From: Blastocatellia bacterium
GTDB lineage: Bacteria > Acidobacteriota > Blastocatellia > Pyrinomonadales > Pyrinomonadaceae
Length of the DNA stretch: 5,365 bases
Assembly (NCBI GenBank): GCA_013695495.1
Contig: JACDAK010000191.1
Coordinates: 1-5,365 of the forward strand
Reading direction: 5' to 3'
In this document: positions 1 through 5,365 of the stretch, one piece after another
How the letters are laid out: each line of letters begins with the position of its first letter
Position numbering within the stretch: the first letter of the stretch is position 1
Notes under the pieces: generated by a model
What the model saw: the letters and a program-made list of their open reading frames with translations, nothing else
Told to the model about the DNA's origin: nothing
Database searches by the model: none
Made by a program: the position numbers and the translations under genes

Positions 1-464
1 GAGCGGTCGCATTCTTTAGCGGTCTTCGCTCCGTAATGTCCCCCGACGACCGTCTGTTCATCGGGTTCGACATGCAAAAGGACCCGCGCGTGATCGTGGC
101 AGCTTATGACGACCCTCAAGGAGTAACCGCCGCATTCAACCTCAATTTACTTACGCGAATCAACCGCGAACTTGGCGGAAATTTCGATACTTCGAAATTC
201 TCGCACTATGCACAATACCGCCCCGTAGAGTGTGCCGCCCGAAGCTTCCTCATCAGCCGCGAAAAACAGACGGTAAACATTAACGCGCTCGGCCGGAGCT
301 TTGATTTCGAACAGTGGGAACCTCTTTTTATGGAGATATCGCAAAAGTATACGAGAACAATGATCGAGGAACTTGCGGCTGAAAGCGGGTTTCGCATCGA
401 ACACGATTTTACCGACCAAGAGTACTTCTACACTGATTCGTTATGGGTGCCCCTGCCGCGATGA
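1..464 (+). CDS. egtD: L-histidine N(alpha)-methyltransferase EgtD, 3' part (5' end outside window)
   Basis: EgtD trimethylates the alpha-amino group of histidine with SAM to give hercynine, the first step of ergothioneine synthesis, in the cytosol. The frame is open from the left edge (first full codon at base 3), so about 153 C-terminal residues are visible of a family usually a little over 300 long. What is seen matches the family: the strand DRLFIGFDMQKD, then AAYDDPQGVTAAFNLNLL (its Tyr aligns with a histidine-contacting Tyr of mycobacterial EgtD), NRELGGNFD, and FMEISQKYT, whose Glu and Ser align with the Glu/Ser pair that sets histidine specificity. The SAM-binding half and the GNF motif would lie just upstream of the window. 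The methionine codon at 36 is internal, not the start, because the fold continues in frame before it. The stop overlaps the birA start (ATGA, 461-464), which suggests one operon. An egtB partner may lie upstream but cannot be seen. Confidence 0.9.
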   Translation, partial: AVAFFSGLRSVMSPDDRLFIGFDMQKDPRVIVAAYDDPQGVTAAFNLNLLTRINRELGGNFDTSKFSHYAQYRPVECAARSFLISREKQTVNINALGRSFDFEQWEPLFMEISQKYTRTMIEELAAESGFRIEHDFTDQEYFYTDSLWVPLPR

Positions 465-1204
465 ACTTTCAAACGATCTTCTTCGACGTGCTCGGATCGA
501 CCAATACGGAAGCTCTTGAACAGGCACGACGTGGAGCTGACGAAGGACTTATCATTGTCGCGCGCGAGCAGACAGCCGGCCGCGGCAGACTCGGGCGAAA
601 ATGGGCCTCTCCGCGGGACGCCGGCCTCTACTTTAGCATCGTGCTTCGGCCGAGTCTGGAACCCCGATTCCTGCCGCTCATCACCCTCGCAGCGGGTGTT
701 GCAGTTCACGAAACGCTTACATCGCTGGGATTAAGCCCTGACATTAAATGGGTCAACGACGTATTGGTACACGGCAGGAAGATCAGCGGAATCCTCGCTG
801 AGACTGCCGAAACTAACCGGGGAACCGCTGTTGTCGTTGGGATCGGCATCAACATAACATCCGAAAACTTCCCGGAAGAGATCGCCAAAATCGCGACATC
901 GATCGAGGGCGAAACGGGGCGGCGGGTATCCGTCGAGGATCTGGCTAAGACGCTCGCGGGAAACATCGAAACTTATTACGAAATCCTTCTCGGTGCCGGC
1001 GGGCCCCAATGCGTTGTCAAAGAATGGAGCTGCCGCTCAACCTACGTCTCCGGCAAGCACGTAAGGGTAACGGCCGGGAATGAGATGACCGAGGGAATCA
1101 CTGAGGGCCTCGAGCCGAACGGCGCGTTGCGGATTCGTACCAACGACGTCAATGCACTCGCGATCATCCAGACCGGTGATGTTCAAGCACTGCGTGACCG
1201 ATAA
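461..1204 (+). CDS. birA: Biotin--[acetyl-CoA-carboxylase] ligase, HTH-less BirA
   Basis: This enzyme activates biotin with ATP to biotinyl-5'-AMP and transfers it to a lysine of biotin carboxyl carrier protein and other biotin-dependent carboxylases. From the start at 461 it is 247 residues: a catalytic domain (about 1-185) and a small SH3-like C-terminal domain (about 190-245). Visible motifs are GSTNTEA (12-18), the biotin/AMP loop GRGRLGRKW (40-48), KWVNDV (96-101; most relatives have Pro where this has Val), GRKISGILAE (105-114, holding the conserved substrate Lys) and VVGIGINI. There is no N-terminal helix-turn-helix, so it is a monofunctional group I ligase and should not act as a bio operon repressor. 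An in-frame ATG at 443 would add six residues (MGAPAA). I prefer 461 because it gives a 4-base stop/start overlap with egtD and puts the first strand right at the N-terminus. Neither start has a good Shine-Dalgarno, as expected if translation is coupled. Confidence 0.93.
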   Translation: MNFQTIFFDVLGSTNTEALEQARRGADEGLIIVAREQTAGRGRLGRKWASPRDAGLYFSIVLRPSLEPRFLPLITLAAGVAVHETLTSLGLSPDIKWVNDVLVHGRKISGILAETAETNRGTAVVVGIGINITSENFPEEIAKIATSIEGETGRRVSVEDLAKTLAGNIETYYEILLGAGGPQCVVKEWSCRSTYVSGKHVRVTAGNEMTEGITEGLEPNGALRIRTNDVNALAIIQTGDVQALRDR

Positions 1205-1235
1205 TGTAGATGCGGTATGTAGTAATCTCATAGCA

Positions 1236-3080
1236 ATGAACGGCCGACCCCCTGAAATTCCGCCTCACAAGCTGATCTCGTCGCTTCGCGGCAATGACCT
1301 TCTGCCGGCTATTATTTTTCTACCCACCCGTCGAAAGTGTGACGAGGCCGCCATCGAAGTCGCGGGCGATAAAAGTCAGAAAGGTGATCAGCAGAAATAC
1401 CTCCGTCGCAAAGAACTTTTCGAGACGTTTGCTTCAAGCACCCCCGAGATCCGCAGGCACAAGCACGCAAAAATCCTCGTAAACGACGGCATTGCATCAC
1501 ATCACGCCGGCCACATTCCCAGTTGGAAACTTGTCATCGAAAAAATGATGTCCGCGGGCCTGCTAAACGCGATATTCGCCACCTCGACCGTCGCTGCGGG
1601 CGTTGACTTCCCTGCCCGCACCGTGGTTATCAGCAATGCCGACACGCGCGGCAACGATGGCTGGCGGCCGCTGATGGCGAGCGAACTGCAGCAGATGACC
1701 GGCCGCGCCGGCCGCCGCGGCAAGGACAATGTGGGATTCGCGATCCTCGCGCCGGGCCAGTTTCAGAAGCCGCAGAAGATCGCGGAGCTTCTCAAAGCAC
1801 CGGCGGACCCGCTCGAAAGTAAATTCCGCGCGACCTATACCACACTTCTTAACCTGCTCGACGCTTTCGGTGAGTTCGCTCATTTGCGCGAGATCGCTGA
1901 AAAGAGCTACGCATTCCGCGACACCGGAAGGACTATCGATAAGCTTCGGAAGCGTTCCGAAAGCATGCGGCACTCGTTAGCGAAAAAGATCGAGGAAAGC
2001 GGCTTAGACCTGTCGGTCGAGGACGTGATCGGCTTTGAACGGCTCACAAGCGCCGAGCGGCGACTGCACGAGAACATTCCCGCAACGCGGTCGGATCTTC
2101 GTCAGCGATGGCTTACGGATAACGTGCTTCCCGGGCGGGTTGTCACCCAAGGCCGGAGCGGCAAGCGTTTGTTTCTGGTGATAAGCCTAAATGGCGAGTC
2201 GGTTTCGACGATGCGCGACGATGGCCAAGGCCGCAATTTTCCGATCTCCCGCGTTAACCGGATATATGAGAAAACGTATGCGCTGAACGATGATGCCATC
2301 GAGCGTTCGTTTTTTGATGTTGTCGAGGGCACAAATCCGCCGATAACGGAACCGCGGCTTTCGTTCCAGCGGAATGCAGAAGATCCGTCGCAGGTTCTTG
2401 CCGAGCTGATCAAGCGATTCACAGGGGGCAATGCTGTTGCGGAGGCTATGCTATGGGACGCCGCTGCAGATGCGGGAGATATCTCACGAGCCGTTCGCGA
2501 GATCGACGCTCTGCGTGCACGTATCTGGACGCCATTCGAGAATCGGGCGCGAGTGCTCGATCACTTTGGCTATATCGATTTCGCTGCCGAAAAGGTCATC
2601 GAAAGCGGAAAATGGCTTGCCGACCTTCGTCTCGATCGGCCCTTGCTGGTCGGCGAGGTCCTAAAGGCGGGACTCGTCGACGACCTGCCGCATGCTTCGC
2701 TGGCAGGTATGATCGCCGCTCTTGCTGCTGATTCAGATCGAAACTATGGGGACCTGTATTTGTCAGACGAATTGCTGGCGTCGGTTACTGAACTCGAGGA
2801 CATAATTTACGCCGTTTCGTCGGTCGAATGGAAAAGCGGAATTACACCTTCTGAAGAGATTAATCTAAGCGCCGCGGGTGCTGCCGAGCACTGGACAAAG
2901 GGTTCAACCTGGGAATCACTGGTTAGGCGCACCAAGGCCGAAGAGGGAGACCTCGTTCGCCTTTTATCACGAACCGGCGAAGCATTAATGCAGATCGCAC
3001 ATCAGGATGCCGCTCACCCCGAAGCCGCCAAGCTCGCCCGCGAGACCGCGGACATAATGCTCCGTGATCCGATCAGATAA
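1236..3080 (+). CDS. Ski2/Mtr4-like helicase-related protein lacking the first RecA domain
   Basis: The 614-residue product resembles the C-terminal two thirds of Ski2/Mtr4/HelY superfamily 2 helicases. Motif IV-like FLPTRRKCD is at about 28-36, ASHHAG at 87-92, motif V FATSTVAAGVDFPARTVV at 114-131 and motif VI QMTGRAGRRG at about 153-162. A helical, partly charged middle follows, then a beta-rich stretch (about 295-355, LPGRVVTQ...) that may correspond to the arch or KOW-like insert. A DSHCT-like C-terminal helical domain spans about 430-614 (NRARVLDHFGYID, GSTWESLV, EGDLVRLLSRTGEALMQIA). Walker A (motif I) and the DExH box (motif II) are absent, and there is no room for them because birA ends 31 bases upstream. 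Alone it should not hydrolyse ATP as a normal helicase does. It could be a lineage-specific half-helicase, work with a separate RecA1 protein, or be a truncated remnant. The long, intact frame and preserved motifs argue against recent decay. The ATG at 1236 is the best start. A GTG at 1194, overlapping the birA end, is an alternative. Neither has a clear Shine-Dalgarno. Confidence 0.82.
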   Translation: MNGRPPEIPPHKLISSLRGNDLLPAIIFLPTRRKCDEAAIEVAGDKSQKGDQQKYLRRKELFETFASSTPEIRRHKHAKILVNDGIASHHAGHIPSWKLVIEKMMSAGLLNAIFATSTVAAGVDFPARTVVISNADTRGNDGWRPLMASELQQMTGRAGRRGKDNVGFAILAPGQFQKPQKIAELLKAPADPLESKFRATYTTLLNLLDAFGEFAHLREIAEKSYAFRDTGRTIDKLRKRSESMRHSLAKKIEESGLDLSVEDVIGFERLTSAERRLHENIPATRSDLRQRWLTDNVLPGRVVTQGRSGKRLFLVISLNGESVSTMRDDGQGRNFPISRVNRIYEKTYALNDDAIERSFFDVVEGTNPPITEPRLSFQRNAEDPSQVLAELIKRFTGGNAVAEAMLWDAAADAGDISRAVREIDALRARIWTPFENRARVLDHFGYIDFAAEKVIESGKWLADLRLDRPLLVGEVLKAGLVDDLPHASLAGMIAALAADSDRNYGDLYLSDELLASVTELEDIIYAVSSVEWKSGITPSEEINLSAAGAAEHWTKGSTWESLVRRTKAEEGDLVRLLSRTGEALMQIAHQDAAHPEAAKLARETADIMLRDPIR

Positions 3081-3109
3081 AAAAGAGGCCGCCCGTTAAA
3101 GGCAGCCTC
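3079..3109 (-). terminator. Intrinsic terminator of the DUF2383 gene
   Basis: Read on the minus strand, GAGGCTGCC, a seven-base loop and GGCGGCCTC form a 9-bp GC-rich stem (one G-T wobble) followed directly by six T residues. It lies 35 bases past the stop codon of the minus-strand gene. On the plus strand the same hairpin carries a C-A mismatch and is followed by CCGTGAAC rather than a T run, so it should work mainly in the minus direction. The T-tract coincides with the last bases of the convergent helicase gene, including its TAA stop. Confidence 0.85.
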
Positions 3110-3143
3110 CCGTGAACAGCTCAAATGAATATAAATATAATAG

Positions 3144-3710
3144 TTAGAAGCCGCCCCGAGCTGTCGAAGTTTGATCATCGCGCTTAGACGTATTCTCATT
3201 GTTATAAGAATCACGAAGTGCTTTTACACGGTCATGCGCCTGCATGACAGACGTAAACTGTTCCTGCACCGTCTTTCGGATGTAGTCCGGCAAGGCTTCT
3301 TCCAATGCATCTTTGTACTGGTTCTTTGCCGAATCCTCACCACGTTCGCATTCATTCAGAATTGCGCCTTCGTCTTTTCCCGTCACTGCAGACTTGATGT
3401 TTATCCATCCGCGGTGAATAGCGCCAGTGAAACTCCCGGAATTCTCCGGATCTCCGCCTAACGTCTGCACAAGGCTCTGAAGGTCGCCTGCAAATGCTGC
3501 CCGCTGCTGAGAAAATTCATAAAAGAGCGATTTCAAGTCTGAGCGTTCTACGCCTTCAGCCGCCTGCTTGAAGCCTTCCTGTCCGTCTTTACATGTTTCG
3601 ATCAACCCGTTGAGAGTTGAGATCACGTCATCATTGCTGGGCGCCGTTGTCGGGGAACCCATCGTCGGGTCGGTTGTGTTTGGATTCGGTGTCGTTTGTT
3701 CGTTGATCAT
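3144..3710 (-). CDS. PA2169-type four-helix-bundle protein (DUF2383, ferritin-like)
   Basis: This 188-residue cytosolic protein has no signal peptide or membrane segment. The core (about 27-168) matches the DUF2383/PA2169 family: DVISTLNGLIETCKDGQEGF (29-47), a second helix with LKSLFYEFSQQRAAFAGDLQ (59-78), the turn LGGDPENSGS (84-93), the signature HRGWINIKSAVTGKDE (99-114), a third helix with ECERGEDSAKNQY (120-132), and a fourth with VQEQFTSVMQAHDRVKALRD (148-167). The family is described as ferritin-like and of unknown role, often in stress-related contexts. Acidic residues and His159 sit on the helices, but I cannot confirm a metal site. The core is flanked by low-complexity tails: a Thr/Pro/Asn-rich N-terminus (1-26) and a polar C-terminus ending in GGF. 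The start at 3710 is fixed by a strong ribosome binding site, and a methionine at residue 17 is less likely. The gene is monocistronic, convergent with the helicase gene and divergent from the PocR-GAF gene. Confidence 0.9.
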   Translation of the reverse strand: MINEQTTPNPNTTDPTMGSPTTAPSNDDVISTLNGLIETCKDGQEGFKQAAEGVERSDLKSLFYEFSQQRAAFAGDLQSLVQTLGGDPENSGSFTGAIHRGWINIKSAVTGKDEGAILNECERGEDSAKNQYKDALEEALPDYIRKTVQEQFTSVMQAHDRVKALRDSYNNENTSKRDDQTSTARGGF

Positions 3711-3717
3711 AATGTTG

Positions 3718-3722
3718 CCTCC
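3718..3722 (-). promoter_or_regulatory. Shine-Dalgarno of the DUF2383 gene
   Basis: The minus strand reads GGAGG seven bases before the ATG at 3710, which is near-ideal sequence and spacing. It is the strongest ribosome binding site in the window. It decides the start codon over the internal methionine at residue 17 and suggests high translation of this gene. Confidence 0.85.
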
Positions 3723-3760
3723 ATGCTAAAACCAAAGTGTTGCTGAATATAATGACGTCC

Positions 3761-3776
3761 TTCAATCACCGTGCCA
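3761..3776 (-). promoter_or_regulatory. Candidate sigma-54-type (-24/-12) promoter for the DUF2383 gene
   Basis: The minus strand reads TGGCACGGTGATTGAA. Against the sigma-54 consensus TGGCACR-N4-TTGCW, the -24 half is perfect and the spacing is exact. The -12 half is TTGAA, missing the usually invariant C. Transcription would start near 3751, giving a leader of about 40 bases that contains the Shine-Dalgarno. A TATATT at 3746-3751 could instead be a sigma-70 -10 box, but no matching -35 at 16-18 bases was found. This is a candidate only. Confidence 0.3.
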
Positions 3777-3875
3777 CTCCCAAAACTGAGCGTTTATGAA
3801 GGTTTGAAGGCCCTAGCTCCCGAAGTTTTGCAGTCATTCCAAACACCTTTGCATTGATGCGTTGCGCTTTCGGCA

Positions 3876-3897
3876 ATGTACGAGCGGCTACGTACAT
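3876..3897. repeat. Perfect inverted repeat, candidate operator
   Basis: ATGTACG and CGTACAT are exact reverse complements separated by eight bases (AGCGGCTA), giving a 22-base dyad. It sits in the divergent intergenic region, 165 bases from the DUF2383 start, 164 bases from the PocR-GAF start and about 110 bases upstream of the candidate -24 element. The size fits a binding site for a dimeric regulator. No T-tract follows on either strand, so it is not a terminator. Confidence 0.45.
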
Positions 3898-4061
3898 CCA
3901 AAGCACTCCGTTGTAGATTCGAGAGAAATTGAGTTGAAACGTGGTATAAGGATTATTTCGTGAAACTGTTGAGGTATTGGCTGTTTAAGCAACTATGCGA
4001 AAAGCGGTTCGATGGATTCGGTACCCCCCCGTTTCCTACGCCGATGAACGCGTGCATATAA

Positions 4062-5365
4062 ATGATCGCATCAAAGCCCACAAAGAAACGATTTCTGGAT
4101 CGTGTAGCCGAGAAGTACGGCGTAGCCATCGCTGTGCTCGACGAAAGCAGCAACGAGAAAGCTCTGGCCAACAACAATTCGATCTGTGCAGCGCTTTACA
4201 ATTCCCAAGATTTTGGACATCGTTGTGCCGAATATTGCGGGGCTGCGTTCGCGGCAACCAGAAACACCGATGCCGTTTTCGAATATGAGTGTCATGCGGG
4301 ACTCACCTGCAAAGCTATCGCAGTGCAGGATGCCGGTGCCCCCTACGTTGCGATAGTCGGCCGCAGCTTTATCGGCTCAGACAAGTACCGCGAAGCAACA
4401 ACAAAAGCGATAGATGGTGAATGGCGACGGTTCCGGCCCACCGAATTCTTCGCAAACATTCTTATCTCCGGTTCCTCCGCGATACTCGACGGGCCGATAG
4501 CTCGCCTCCGCCGATTCGTAGGCGAACCGGCCAAAGACCAGATACTCGAGCTTCCCCAAGAAGCCACGACGGGGATCAAGCCGGGTGCCTCCCCGACTCA
4601 GGAACAATTCAAAAGCTCGGGCCGCGACTCTGAAATAGACGAGATGATCGAGCGTTTTCGCGTGCGGAGGGCCTCGCCTGCAGCATCGGAAAAGCCATAT
4701 GCTGCGGGAGTTCTGCCCGCTACGGTTCGTCCTATCGCTAGTCTGCTCGGCATGTCGCTTGTCGAGGCGTGCAGCCACGTGGTCGCAGAAATTGCATCTC
4801 GCCACGATGTGGAGTCGGTAATGTGGCTCGAAAGGCGAGCGGATGGTTTTGCTCCCGTTGCTGCGAGAGGCGATTTCGCCGGTCGCGAAGTCTTGATCCG
4901 TATCGATCCATCGAGCGACCTTGTCCAGTCCGCATTGCGGGAAAATCGCCCGATCAGAATGGTAGAACGTGGGCGCGATGCTTCGGAATCAAGGCTTTTA
5001 AAGCTCTTTCCCGTCGGAGTCGGCAGCAAAATAGGCGGCGCGATCGCCTTCGCAAAGGTGCCCGAATCACAAGAGCTCGATAACGCCGTACTCGAGGTCG
5101 CTGCATCCATCGGGCCACAGCTCGAGATTCTCCGGCTTCGAAGCGAAGTTGCCGAGCGGGACTGGCTGGCAGGGGCCGTTAAGCGTTTCAGCGAAAATCT
5201 CAAACGCATCGATACAGAGGATTTCTGGACACATCTGACCCAGATCTCGGCGGAACTGCTCCAGGCCGAAAGAGCGTCGCTTCTTATACAGAATGAGGGG
5301 TCAAACGAACTATACGCCAAAGCGGCCATCGGCGTGCGGACCGACCTCTTTCATACACCCAATAT
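4062..5365 (+). CDS. PocR-GAF-GAF sensor/signalling protein, 5' part (3' end outside window)
   Basis: The frame is open from ATG 4062 to the right edge (434 codons, no stop). An in-frame TAA at 4059-4061 directly before the ATG fixes it as the first possible start, although there is no strong Shine-Dalgarno. Residues about 10-140 form a PocR-type ligand-binding domain: FLDRVAEKYGVAIAVLDE, then five cysteines at 42, 55, 59, 77 and 83 around the family hallmark CHAGL (77-81), then a glycine-containing beta strand (YVAIVGRSF). A polar linker follows (about 150-215), then a GAF domain (about 222-360) ending in a helix (QLEILRLRSEVAERDW), then the start of a second GAF (about 375 on, with AERASLLI and AKAAIGVR). 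PocR domains sense small ligands and GAF domains bind small molecules or mediate dimerisation, so this is the sensory half of a cytosolic regulator. The output domain (kinase, cyclase, phosphatase or DNA-binding) is not visible and cannot be named. Confidence 0.8.
   Translation, partial: MIASKPTKKRFLDRVAEKYGVAIAVLDESSNEKALANNNSICAALYNSQDFGHRCAEYCGAAFAATRNTDAVFEYECHAGLTCKAIAVQDAGAPYVAIVGRSFIGSDKYREATTKAIDGEWRRFRPTEFFANILISGSSAILDGPIARLRRFVGEPAKDQILELPQEATTGIKPGASPTQEQFKSSGRDSEIDEMIERFRVRRASPAASEKPYAAGVLPATVRPIASLLGMSLVEACSHVVAEIASRHDVESVMWLERRADGFAPVAARGDFAGREVLIRIDPSSDLVQSALRENRPIRMVERGRDASESRLLKLFPVGVGSKIGGAIAFAKVPESQELDNAVLEVAASIGPQLEILRLRSEVAERDWLAGAVKRFSENLKRIDTEDFWTHLTQISAELLQAERASLLIQNEGSNELYAKAAIGVRTDLFHTPN

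Larger units (their letters stand above)
3711..4061. other. Divergent intergenic region (351 bases)
   Basis: This non-coding stretch lies between the DUF2383 gene and the PocR-GAF gene, and is less GC-rich in parts than its neighbours. It holds the Shine-Dalgarno, the sigma-54-like sequence and the 22-base dyad listed separately. It also contains a wider inverted repeat, CAAAACT (3781-3787) with AGTTTTG (3824-3830); a close direct repeat TGAAGG (3797-3802 and 3805-3810); two TGAAAC copies (3935-3940 and 3961-3966); and a run of seven C at 4024-4030. No convincing -35/-10 pair was found for the plus-strand gene. The weak options around 3934-3959 and 3969-3996 have poor spacing or poor -10 boxes. 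No small gene with a good ribosome binding site was seen. Confidence 0.6.

Noticed and set aside
147..419. 90-codon minus-strand frame inside egtD
   Set aside because: It is antisense to recognisable EgtD sequence, with no supporting signals.
1152..1235. Upstream in-frame extension of the helicase gene from ATG 1152
   Set aside because: It would overlap birA by more than 50 bases, has no ribosome binding site, and adds residues with no helicase similarity.
2151..2168. GRSGKR in the helicase-related protein as a possible Walker A
   Set aside because: It lies after motif VI, in a beta-rich insert, lacks the GKT/S ending and is in the wrong order for motif I.
3171..3461. 96-codon plus-strand frame across the DUF2383 gene
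   Set aside because: It is antisense to a clearly recognised protein that has a strong Shine-Dalgarno and a terminator.
3781..3830. CAAAACT / AGTTTTG inverted repeat with a 36-base spacer
   Set aside because: The arms are short and AT-rich and far apart, so chance is likely. There is no terminator-like or operator-like geometry.
4024..4030. Run of seven C as a phase-variable switch upstream of the PocR-GAF gene
   Set aside because: An in-frame TAA at 4059-4061 separates it from the coding start, so slippage there cannot change the frame of this protein.
3995..4288. 97-codon plus-strand frame starting at ATG 3995
   Set aside because: It runs out of frame through the PocR coding region, is Arg/Ser-rich, and has no similarity or ribosome binding site.
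4598..5329. 243-codon open frame on the minus strand
   Set aside because: It lies fully antisense to the PocR-GAF coding frame, is dominated by Ser/Arg/Ala with no recognisable domain, and has no ribosome binding site. The plus strand encodes recognisable domains over the same bases.

Overview
The window looks like ordinary chromosomal DNA from a free-living bacterium of moderate GC content (mid-50s percent by eye). The mix of proteins suggests Acidobacteriota, possibly Blastocatellia/Pyrinomonadaceae: an EgtD-type methyltransferase, an HTH-less biotin ligase, a Ski2-like helicase-related protein, a DUF2383/PA2169-type four-helix protein and a PocR-GAF sensor. This placement comes from overall family resemblance, not from a marker gene, and is tentative.

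Layout. Positions 1-3080 hold a tight plus-strand gene run: the 3' end of egtD (histidine N-alpha-methyltransferase of ergothioneine synthesis), then birA (biotin-protein ligase) overlapping it by ATGA, then 31 bases later a gene for a Ski2/Mtr4-like helicase-related protein. That protein keeps the second RecA lobe and the C-terminal DSHCT-like domain but has no first RecA lobe, so no Walker A or DExH box. A convergent minus-strand gene (3144-3710) encodes a DUF2383-type protein. It has a strong ribosome binding site and a clean intrinsic terminator whose U-tract lies on the stop codon of the helicase gene. A 351-base divergent intergenic region (3711-4061) follows, with a near-consensus sigma-54-type promoter sequence and a perfect 7-8-7 inverted repeat. 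From 4062 to the right edge runs the 5' part of a large signalling protein: a cysteine-rich PocR ligand-binding domain, one full GAF domain and the start of a second. Its output domain is outside the window.

Functional links. The first three genes are probably co-transcribed, but no shared pathway is evident among ergothioneine synthesis, biotinylation and RNA/DNA unwinding. The divergent DUF2383/PocR-GAF pair shares an upstream region and may share regulation. No mobile element, CRISPR array, rRNA or tRNA was seen. The most unusual item is the helicase-related protein lacking its ATP-binding first lobe.
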